Origin: Bradyrhizobium elkanii WSM2783
GTDB lineage: Bacteria > Pseudomonadota > Alphaproteobacteria > Rhizobiales > Xanthobacteraceae
Assembly: GCF_000472865.1 (NCBI RefSeq)
Contig: NZ_AXAP01000056.1
Coordinates: 15,205-54,176 of the forward strand
Length of the DNA: 38,972 nt
Reading direction: 5' to 3'
A program made the translations under genes and the position numbers. This document shows, one piece after another, positions 25,585-32,322 of this stretch (within the stretch, counting starts at the first letter, position 1; the number at the start of each line of letters is the position of its first letter). A model generated the notes under the pieces. That model was not told the DNA's origin. It searched no databases and worked only from the letters and a program-made list of their open reading frames with translations.

Positions 25585-26220
25585 ATGGGTGAGGCAAATC
25601 CCTGTGTCTTGGTTATCGATGACGATCCCGAGTTTCGCGACTCGGTCGTGCGGCTGTTGCGGACAGTCGGCTTACCTGCCCGACAATTTTCGTCTGTTCC
25701 CGAATTTCTCAAGGCCGATCCGCCGGACGGTCCCACTTGCCTGGTGCTCGACGTGAGAATGCCGGGACGAAGTGGTCTTGAGCTGCAGCGCGACCTTGTC
25801 GCCGCAAAGAGGCAAGTGCCGATTATCTTCATCACAGCGCACGCCGACGTGCCGATGACCGTGCAGGCGATGAAGGGCGGTGCGATAGAGTTCCTTACAA
25901 AGCCATTCCGTGATCAGGATCTGCTTGACGCCATCGAGGCCGGCCTCGCTCGCGACCGTGCCCGTCGAGAGAGTGATAGCGCATGGGCTGCGCTCAAGGA
26001 GCGTTTCGACATGCTCAGCTCCCGTGAGCGTGAAGTTATGCTCGGCGTCGTGGCCGGGCGCCTAAACAAACAGATTGCCAACGATATCGGCATCGCCGAA
26101 TCCACGGTGAAGGTGCATCGCGTGAACCTGATGCGGAAGATGAAGGCACGTTCGCTTCCCGAACTCAGCCGGATGGCGGACCGCCTCAATATAAGACTAC
26201 TGCAGCCGCAGAATTTCTGA
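25585..26220 (+). CDS. FixJ/NodW-type response regulator with LuxR HTH
   Basis: The protein is 211 residues from an ATG at 25585; AGGA lies 8-9 bases upstream. An in-frame ATG at 25528 has no ribosome site. The receiver domain has IDDDPEF (Asp12-14), phospho-acceptor Asp56 in LVLDVRMPGRSG, Thr84 in FITAHADVPM and Lys106 in LTKPF. The C-terminal LuxR/NarL domain (about 140-200) has LSSREREVMLGVVAGRLNKQ and IGIAESTVKVHRVNLMRKM, giving the recognition helix. It probably binds DNA as a phosphorylated dimer and is the likely output of the large histidine kinase. It is transcribed divergently from the receiver-only regulator across 226 bases that carry TAAGC/GCTTA dyads, so autoregulation is plausible. 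Confidence 0.93.
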   Translation: MGEANPCVLVIDDDPEFRDSVVRLLRTVGLPARQFSSVPEFLKADPPDGPTCLVLDVRMPGRSGLELQRDLVAAKRQVPIIFITAHADVPMTVQAMKGGAIEFLTKPFRDQDLLDAIEAGLARDRARRESDSAWAALKERFDMLSSREREVMLGVVAGRLNKQIANDIGIAESTVKVHRVNLMRKMKARSLPELSRMADRLNIRLLQPQNF

Positions 26221-26370
26221 GCCGAAAGGCATATCCTGAGTCGTTTTCGCGCGAGGGCGCCATCTACTCGCAAATTGCGTCAACCGCATTTTGTCGCATC
26301 GCTGAGTCCCTCCCTTAGGCGCCGCCCATCCGGTTGACGGATTCGAGGCGCGAAGTCTTTGCCCTCAGTT

Positions 26371-26386
26371 CTAAGCGATCGCTTAG
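26371..26386. promoter_or_regulatory. Perfect 16-bp palindrome CTAAGCGATCGCTTAG
   Basis: The 16 bases are completely self-complementary. They match the dyad at 25463-25476 except at the centre and outer base. A further CTTAGGC half-site is near 26313. The site is about 140 bases before the truncated winged-helix gene and 150 bases after the FixJ-type regulator stop. Confidence 0.5.
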
Positions 26387-26511
26387 CACAGACAGCGACA
26401 AGCGAACCTTACAGTACCCCCGCGCAATCGACCGCAGCGCTCCAAGCCATCAAAATGTGCCCAACGAGGCTGTCCTCGGAAAACCGCCGTTCCAAGGCAC
26501 GCGAGGTTATA

Positions 26512-26886
26512 ATGCGCGCATTTATTGGTCGCTTGACGCATCCCGAACCGGGATTTGACGTAAATCGCGCTTCTCAAACTCCGGATACGGACCACGGATT
26601 CTTTGTTCCACCAATTAAAGTGTCATTCGGACCGTTTCGCCTGCTTCCAATGCAGCTCCTTTTTCTGGAAGGCGAGAAGCCCCTACCATTCGGAATTCGA
26701 GCCCTGGAGATCCTGCCTGCTTTGCTTGAACATCGCGGTGAATTGATCAGCGAGCAGGACTTGATGGCTCGATTGTGGCCCAAAGTCCTTGTTGAGCCCG
26801 CGAACCTCACGGTTCATATGTCCGCGCTGCGTGATGGCTGCGCCAGGCATCGGTTGATCGTCGACCCCGGGCTCGCAGCAACTTGA
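26512..26886 (+). pseudogene. Winged-helix (OmpR/CadC-type) regulator, truncated
   Basis: The ATG at 26512 has GAGG about 6 bases upstream. The sequence VSFGPFRLLPMQLLFLEGEK, IRALEILPALLEHRGELISE, LMARLWPKVLVEPANLTVHM and SALR is a typical Trans_reg_C winged-helix domain. It is of the kind that in rhizobia precedes an ATPase and TPR region in large regulators. The family normally continues with a sequence such as ALGDG and a beta-hairpin wing ending GYRF. Here a deletion gives ALRDGCARHRLIVDPGLAAT and a stop at 26884-26886, so the end of the wing and any effector domain are gone. The intact LysR gene begins 13 bases later, marking a deletion or insertion junction. It might still bind DNA as a short protein, but it is most likely a remnant. 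Confidence 0.7.
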
Positions 26887-26899
26887 TGGAGAACAACCC

Positions 26900-27829
26900 A
26901 TGGAGCTTCATCAGGTTCGCTACTTCCTCGCCGTCGCGTCCACACTCAACTTCACCCGCGCCGCCGAACAATGCAATGTCACGCAGCCCGCGCTGACCAA
27001 AGGGGTGCAGAAGCTCGAGCAGGAACTCGGCGGCCAGTTGATCTACCGCGAGCGCCAGCTGACCCAACTCACCGACCTCGGAAAGGAGGTCCTTCCGATG
27101 CTGGAGCGCACAGTGGCCTCGGCGGAGGCGGTGCGTCGCAGGGCCCAGGAGTTCCAACGAAAGGAGGTTGCGCCACTGAAGATTGGCCTAGCCCCTTCCA
27201 TCTCAGCGTCGCTCGTCCTCGATCCGATCGCGGAGATCGCAAACTGCATCCCTGGACTTCACGTCGAACTGCGCGAGGGCGTGGCGGAGGAGCTCGTCGA
27301 TCTCTTGCTTGAAGGGGAGATCAACGCCGCAATGGTCGGAGACGTGCGGGACGTGCCCGCCCGTATCGACGACTGGTCTCTGTTCGAGGAACGCTATGTC
27401 GTGGTTCTCGCGCCGACACACCGGCTCGCAAATCGTCCCTCGATCAGCATCGATGACCTCCGTGAGACTGTCTTGCTGGAGCGCGTCGAATGCGACGTCG
27501 CTCCTAAGATCCAGCAGTCGTATTTCCCCGAAGAACCACCCAACCGCGGCCACTGCAGCGGTCACGACTTGCACCTGCAGCACATGGCCGCCGCTGGCTT
27601 CGGCGTGATACTCGCGCCTGAGCACATGCCGCGCCTTCCGACGCTCAAGACCATTCCGCTCGAAGGCGACCCAATTTCGCGCGAGGTGCGGCTACTGGCT
27701 GTGCAGGGGCGCCGCTACTCGCCGGCGCTGGACGCTTTCGTCAAGGTCACGCGGCTTCGCGACTGGTCGGTCGTCGTTCGGACGGTGAAGCACCGCCCTC
27801 GGACACTCGCGGTCGACGCGCCAAACTAA
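26900..27829 (+). CDS. LysR-type transcriptional regulator
   Basis: The protein is 309 residues from an ATG at 26900, with GGAG 9 bases upstream. The N-terminal winged helix is canonical: MELHQVRYFLAVASTLNFTR, then AAEQCNVTQPALTKGVQKLE. It is followed by the linker helix and a periplasmic-binding-like effector domain from about residue 90 (APLKIGLAPSISASLVLDPI, then GEINAAMVGDV and FEERYVVVLAPTHRLANRPS). Effector and targets are unknown. It starts 13 bases after the truncated winged-helix frame and could share its transcript. Gene 28042 lies downstream on the same strand after 212 bases. A fragment closely similar in its DNA-binding half lies at 18742-18942, so a duplicated regulator once existed near the efflux operon. 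Confidence 0.92.
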   Translation: MELHQVRYFLAVASTLNFTRAAEQCNVTQPALTKGVQKLEQELGGQLIYRERQLTQLTDLGKEVLPMLERTVASAEAVRRRAQEFQRKEVAPLKIGLAPSISASLVLDPIAEIANCIPGLHVELREGVAEELVDLLLEGEINAAMVGDVRDVPARIDDWSLFEERYVVVLAPTHRLANRPSISIDDLRETVLLERVECDVAPKIQQSYFPEEPPNRGHCSGHDLHLQHMAAAGFGVILAPEHMPRLPTLKTIPLEGDPISREVRLLAVQGRRYSPALDAFVKVTRLRDWSVVVRTVKHRPRTLAVDAPN

Positions 27830-28041
27830 CCCGCTTCCATGACGCCGGGCGAGTGGAATGGAAACGATAACGACCGGGCATTTCTAATGGTAGGCGTGCC
27901 GGCGTACCCTTACTGCTCGTCTAATCGGGCTGGCCCGTGACGGAGTGCTTGCCATCACAGGATCGCGAAATCGCCCTCTTGGGTGGATGCACTTTCCACG
28001 TCGCAAGCACGCGCTCGAGTAACCAAGCAAAGGAGTCTCCG

Positions 28042-28443
28042 ATGTCGTTTCGCTTCATCACCAAGTCTATCCACGCCTACCTGATCGACTATCCTGTCGC
28101 GATCGTCTTGATCGCAGCTCCGTTCGTGCTGAAGCTCGGCCAAAGCGGACCGCTTGCAGTGGAGCTTTCGGTTGTCGTCGGTGTGGCCGCGCTGCTCTTG
28201 GCCGCCCTGACGGATCATCCCACCGGTCTCGTCCACATCATTCCCTACTGGCTGCACCTTTGGGTCGATCGCGCCGTCGGGGTGGTCTTTGTCATCGCAC
28301 CGTTTGCCTTCAAATTCGCTGGGCTCGACGCCTGGTACTACTGGGTCCTCGCTGCGGCTGTCCTGCTCACGACGTCGGTCCTGAACGCGCCTGAGGAGCC
28401 GGTCGCGATGCGTCCGGAATTGGGCAGGCGCGCAGCTGGCTGA
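28042..28443 (+). CDS. Small four-helix membrane protein, SPW-repeat-like
   Basis: The protein is 133 residues from an ATG at 28042, with AGGAG 6 bases upstream. It has two related halves, each an amphipathic start (HAYLIDYPVA / LHLWVDRAVG), a first helix ending in APF-V-LK or APFAFKF, and a second hydrophobic helix (VVVGVAALLLAALTD / YYWVLAAAVLLTTSVLN). This duplicated layout resembles SPW-repeat membrane proteins, whose function is unknown. The assignment rests on pattern only, because the diagnostic SPW triplet is replaced by APF. It is probably monocistronic: 170 bases separate it from the next gene on the same strand. Confidence 0.65.
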   Translation: MSFRFITKSIHAYLIDYPVAIVLIAAPFVLKLGQSGPLAVELSVVVGVAALLLAALTDHPTGLVHIIPYWLHLWVDRAVGVVFVIAPFAFKFAGLDAWYYWVLAAAVLLTTSVLNAPEEPVAMRPELGRRAAG

Positions 28444-28613
28444 AGGCTGCGAAGGCGTCGTCGAGACGTCGCCGATGCTCGCCTGCAGCGGTCGGTCACG
28501 AACCCGACGCGCTTGGGGCTGGGGCCTCGATCATTCTTGATAGCGCCGATGGTGGAGGGCTAATACGGCGCGAGCACTCGCCGGATCGGGCGGCTGATAT
28601 TTAAGGGGCTTAG

Positions 28614-29639
28614 ATGAACGTATTCGCTCAGCCGCGGGACCAAAGAGCCGTGATTGGGCCACGCTTCGACTATTCGGCGCTGGCTCCCGCGGCGGCGGCC
28701 ATCTGCTACCCTTTTCTACTCCGCGCCTTCCATGCCGTTGTTGGCACGCAGGCCGCAATGCCTTCGCCTCTCGCAATTGTCGCCGCGACCTTGATCCTGG
28801 CCGTGGCGTTCGTTGTGCCGTTTCTCGCGCTCGCGCTCGCTTGGCGGCCCGGCGCCAATCCAGGAGCGCGGCGGCTGGCCTATGCCGGCGTGACGACCCC
28901 AACGCTCTTTGTCTTTCTTGGCGTCGTTCAGGCCCTGATTCATAGCCCCATCCCAGACGAACTCGTGTGGTGCGTGCTTTGGCTCGCAATCGCGATTTGG
29001 TCACAGACCGCCGGCAATCCGGTCGCTGCAACGCCGCCGGCCGTGGGGCGCTTGCGCATCGTCCACGGCACGACGGCGGCGGTCCTGTCCCTATACGTGG
29101 CGTTCCATCTAGCCAATCACTTGTTTGGGTTGATCGGCCCCGATGCACATGCGGACCTCATGAAGGTCGGCCGCGTTCTCTACCGCTCTGAGGTGGGTGA
29201 ACCGCTGTTGGTCGCGGCCATGGTTTTCCAGATCGGCACCGGCCTGTTTCTGGCATGGCGTTGGAGTGCCGCCCCGCAGGACTTCCATCGGACATTTCAG
29301 GTGGGCTCGGGGGCCTACCTCTCGCTCTACATCCTCGGGCATATGAACTCCGTTTTCATCTACGCTCGTAGCTTTCTCGGTATACCGACGGACTGGAATT
29401 TCGCGATCGGAGCGCCGACCGGGCTCATTCATGACGCATGGAATATCCGGCTGCTGCCTCATTACGCGCTCGGCGTCTTCTTTGTCCTAAGCCATCTTAC
29501 GTCGGGATTGCGAATGGTGCTGATAGCGCATGGCGTCAATCGACGCACCGCAAATCGTATTTGGGGCGGCGGCGTCGCAATAAGCGCGGCTATCTCGGCC
29601 GCGATCATTGCGGGTATGTGCGGGGTTCGGATCGGATAG
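28614..29639 (+). CDS. Polytopic membrane protein, possible cytochrome-b-like
   Basis: The protein is 341 residues from an ATG at 28614, with AAGGGG about 7 bases upstream. About eight or nine hydrophobic helices are visible. Histidines sit inside or at the ends of several (RIVHGTTAAVLSLY, VAFHLANHLFGL, YILGHMNSVFIY, LLPHYALGVFFVLSH). This recalls the haem-binding four-helix cores of succinate dehydrogenase-type cytochrome b subunits, with a second SdhC-like half in the C-terminal 200 residues. That comparison is an inference from helix and histidine pattern only. No dehydrogenase subunit is adjacent. Otherwise it is an uncharacterised membrane protein. The 348 bases downstream hold copy 3 of the upstream element. 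Confidence 0.65.
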   Translation: MNVFAQPRDQRAVIGPRFDYSALAPAAAAICYPFLLRAFHAVVGTQAAMPSPLAIVAATLILAVAFVVPFLALALAWRPGANPGARRLAYAGVTTPTLFVFLGVVQALIHSPIPDELVWCVLWLAIAIWSQTAGNPVAATPPAVGRLRIVHGTTAAVLSLYVAFHLANHLFGLIGPDAHADLMKVGRVLYRSEVGEPLLVAAMVFQIGTGLFLAWRWSAAPQDFHRTFQVGSGAYLSLYILGHMNSVFIYARSFLGIPTDWNFAIGAPTGLIHDAWNIRLLPHYALGVFFVLSHLTSGLRMVLIAHGVNRRTANRIWGGGVAISAAISAAIIAGMCGVRIG

Positions 29640-29811
29640 GCGACGTCGGCAGTGTCGGTCCCGAGTCATCCGACGTGGCAGGAGCCGGTGTAACACGCGC
29701 ACCGTTTATTCGCTTCGTTGAGCGCGAGAGCACGTCTCGCGAAACGCTGCGACGCTGCTCTGCTAAGTCGCCGATGCCGGCGAGGCGAAGGTCGCCAGGG
29801 TGACCTCGGGC

Positions 29812-29890
29812 AACGACAATAACGATCGTCTATCGACTCTATGGCGAGAGGTCATTTCCCTCGCCGGCGTCGCAACGTCACTCTCCAAAA
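29812..29890 (+). repeat. Three-copy upstream element, copy 3
   Basis: AATAACGATCGTCTATCGAC and GGCGAGAGGTCATTTCCCTC match copy 2 (13931 on) and copy 1 (reverse complement, 6611 on). It contains CGAT-CGTCT-ATCG and GGCGAG-N11-CTCGCC. It ends about 80-100 bases before the GMC oxidoreductase start, in the same orientation. No other feature is seen in 29640-29967 apart from an open frame running through it to a TGA near 29959. Confidence 0.7.
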
Positions 29891-29967
29891 GAGTGGTCCG
29901 ATCAATCTCAGGGTCAGGAGCCGCGATGGCGCTGCGTCAGCGACGGGGCGTTGATTGAAGGATAACT

Positions 29968-29988
29968 ATGAAAGAAAAACGACACTGA
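29968..29988 (+). CDS. Six-codon leader frame coupled to the GMC gene
   Basis: ATG at 29968 encodes MKEKRH and stops at a TGA (29986-29988) whose last base is the first base of the GMC start codon (TGATG). It has AAGGA 6 bases upstream, the only good ribosome site in the region. The GMC start itself has no clear site. This suggests that ribosomes load at the short frame and re-initiate. Chance is possible. Confidence 0.4.
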   Translation: MKEKRH

Positions 29989-31625
29989 TGTCCCGGGAAG
30001 CCTACGATATCGTCATTGTTGGTGCGGGCGCGGCCGGTTGCGTTGTCGCGAGTTATCTCGCCGAATACACCGATGCGTCGATCGCGCTGATCGAAGCGGG
30101 CGACATGGACCGCGATCCGTTTATCCACATTCCGGCCGGCTTCGCCAAACTGCTGGCCCACGACCGGCATGTCTGGAAATACGAGACGGTTCCCCAGCAC
30201 GCTAGAAAGCGCGCATATCGCTCAGGCAAGGTACTCGGCGGCGGATCCTCGATCAATGCGATGTGCTACGTCCGTGGTCAGATACGCGACTTCTCTGCGT
30301 GGCAGGACGCGGTCGGCGACACCGGCAAATGGTCGTATCAAGATCTGCTTCCCGTCTTCATGGCGCAGGAAGACAACGACACCTTCCACGACGAGTATCA
30401 CGGCATAAATGGTGGTCTGGCGGTCCAGTTGCCCAAGGGCATCAACAAGCTGAACCAATATTGCCTCAAGGCATTCCAGGAATATGGGGTTCCCTATAAT
30501 CCCGACTATAACGGTAAGAGCCAGATCGGCGTCTCGCCGGTGCAGTCGACGGTCGGAGATCAGCGCCGATGCAGCGCGGTCGACGCTTATCTGCGTCCGC
30601 ACCTCACCTCGGGCCGCGTAACACTTCTCACCGGCAAGACCGTCCTTCGCATCCTGATCGAGAACAATCGGGCTGTCGGCGTTGAGTTCATGGACACGAG
30701 CCTGAAGAGGATCACGGCCGGCGAAGTTGTGCTGTCGGCCGGCGCCGTCCATAGCCCGACGATCCTCATGCACTCTGGCATCGGGCCGGCCGAGCAGCTG
30801 CGACAGCATGGTATCGCGGTGGTCGTCGATTCTCCGGAGGTGGGCGAAAATCTCCAGGACCACCCGATGGTGCCGGTCCGTGTCTATGTAAAGGGCGATC
30901 TCGGCTATCAGGCTGCCGCGCAGGGCCTCGGCAGCGTGAAGGCGGGCTTGCGTTATCTCGTCACCAAGGATGGCCCGGCGTCGGGCAATGGCATCGAGAC
31001 GGTGACACACTGGAATCCGTCCGATTTCACCGCCGAGCCTACGATCCAATGTTATCACGCTCCTATCGTCTTGTCCGAGCAACTCGGCCCGGCGGGCGAC
31101 CGCTCGGGCATCACCTTCGAACTCGTGGTGCTTCAGCCCAAGAGCCGCGGCTGGGTGCGGTTGGCCGACAGCGACCCAACATCGATGCCCCTCATCAACC
31201 CGAACTTCATCGGCGAAGAGGAAGACTTAAGGGCTGCGGTGGAGGCAGTGCACGCGATCCGCAGGGTCATGGCTCAGGAGTCGTTGGCGCCGGTGATCGA
31301 GGAAGAGATGGATCCCGGCCCACACATCCAGTCGGATGCGGAGATCGGCGAATGGGTGAAGCGTGTCGTGACGACGATGTGGCACCCGGTCGGCACCTGC
31401 CGGATGGGCCAGGACGCGCGAGCGGTGGTCGACGCAAGGCTCAGGGTTCACGGGGTCGACGGCCTCCGGGTAATCGATGCCTCGATCATGCCCAACATCA
31501 CCAGCGGCAACACCAATGCCCCGACCCAGGCGCTTGCGCGCCATGCCGTGGCGATGCTGGTCGCGGACCTGAAGCGGAGCTCAGGCGCCCCGGCGCGGGC
31601 CAACGTGGCCCAGGTAGAGCCCTGA
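29988..31625 (+). CDS. GMC-family FAD-dependent oxidoreductase (choline dehydrogenase-like)
   Basis: The protein is 545 residues from an ATG at 29988. An in-frame TTG at 29955 is less likely. The FAD motif IVIVGAGAAGCVVASYLAE is at residues 9-27, and the GMC signature is GKVLGGGSSINAMCYVRGQ. The catalytic histidine is His466 in MWHPVGTCRMG and the partner Asn510 is in SGNTNAPTQA, the His/Asn pair used by choline oxidase-type enzymes. Such enzymes oxidise alcohols to aldehydes and pass electrons to a quinone or oxygen. Choline, polyethylene glycol or another alcohol are all possible substrates here. No BetB-type aldehyde dehydrogenase is adjacent, which weakens a betaine role. The Dps gene follows after 13 bases, so peroxide formed by the enzyme and Dps protection may be linked. 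Confidence 0.9.
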   Translation: MSREAYDIVIVGAGAAGCVVASYLAEYTDASIALIEAGDMDRDPFIHIPAGFAKLLAHDRHVWKYETVPQHARKRAYRSGKVLGGGSSINAMCYVRGQIRDFSAWQDAVGDTGKWSYQDLLPVFMAQEDNDTFHDEYHGINGGLAVQLPKGINKLNQYCLKAFQEYGVPYNPDYNGKSQIGVSPVQSTVGDQRRCSAVDAYLRPHLTSGRVTLLTGKTVLRILIENNRAVGVEFMDTSLKRITAGEVVLSAGAVHSPTILMHSGIGPAEQLRQHGIAVVVDSPEVGENLQDHPMVPVRVYVKGDLGYQAAAQGLGSVKAGLRYLVTKDGPASGNGIETVTHWNPSDFTAEPTIQCYHAPIVLSEQLGPAGDRSGITFELVVLQPKSRGWVRLADSDPTSMPLINPNFIGEEEDLRAAVEAVHAIRRVMAQESLAPVIEEEMDPGPHIQSDAEIGEWVKRVVTTMWHPVGTCRMGQDARAVVDARLRVHGVDGLRVIDASIMPNITSGNTNAPTQALARHAVAMLVADLKRSSGAPARANVAQVEP

Positions 31626-31638
31626 AGGAGGGATCAAA

Positions 31639-32154
31639 ATGGATATAGAAGACGCGAGGAAGCGCCGCGAGGCGCCACTCGGCACGCCGAGCCATCTCGG
31701 CTCGAATGCCACCAGGGATATTTCGGCGGCGCTCACTGTGCTTCTGGCAGACGTGTTCGCGCTCTACGTCAAGACCAGGAACTTCCATTGGCACATATCA
31801 GGCCCGCATTTCCGGGATTATCACCTACTCCTTGATGTGCAGGCCGCGCAGATTTTTGCGATGACGGACGACATCGCGGAAAGAATTCGCAAGATTGGCG
31901 GCACAACGATTCGTTCGATCGGCCACATCGCCAGAGTGAAGCATATCGAGGACAATGATGCTGGCTTCGTCACGCCCGAAGACATGCTGGCCGAGCTGAA
32001 GGAAGATAATCTGGCGCTAAGCCAGCGCATGCGGCAGACCCACAACGTCTGCGACGAGCATGGCGATGTCTCCACGGCCAGCCTGATCGAAAACTGGATC
32101 GACGAGGCGGAAAGTCGCTCATGGTTCCTGTTCGAGGCGACCAGGAGAGCTTAG
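31639..32154 (+). CDS. dps: Dps family DNA-binding ferritin-like protein
   Basis: The protein is 171 residues from an ATG at 31639, with AAGGAGGGA just upstream. The ferroxidase ligands of the Dps inter-subunit site are present: His50 (NFHWH), His62 (DYHLLLD), Asp77 and Glu81 (TDDIAER), matching the spacing of E. coli His51, His63, Asp78 and Glu82. A Lys/Arg-rich N-terminal tail (MDIEDARKRREAPLG) could contact DNA. Dps dodecamers oxidise ferrous iron with hydrogen peroxide, store it, and protect DNA. Only 13 bases separate it from the GMC gene, so the two form an operon. A hairpin follows directly after the stop. Confidence 0.92.
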   Translation: MDIEDARKRREAPLGTPSHLGSNATRDISAALTVLLADVFALYVKTRNFHWHISGPHFRDYHLLLDVQAAQIFAMTDDIAERIRKIGGTTIRSIGHIARVKHIEDNDAGFVTPEDMLAELKEDNLALSQRMRQTHNVCDEHGDVSTASLIENWIDEAESRSWFLFEATRRA

Positions 32155-32155
32155 C

Positions 32156-32186
32156 CCCGAGCGTATGGCCACCCGTGAAGCTCGGG
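32156..32186 (+). terminator. Hairpin after dps
   Basis: CCCGAGC (32156-32162) and GCTCGGG (32180-32186) form a 7-bp stem beginning 1-2 bases after the dps stop. No T-run follows, so termination or mRNA 3' protection are both possible. Confidence 0.4.
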
Positions 32187-32322
32187 TGACTGCCTACGCT
32201 CCCGCAAAATCCCGTCGTGGGCTTTGACGTTAGGCTCGTTCGCGTGGTTTGGCCATTTTGGCGATCGCTGACTCTCAATGCGGCCCCACTCTGAACCCCG
32301 ACGACGATCGAAGGGAGTGCAA

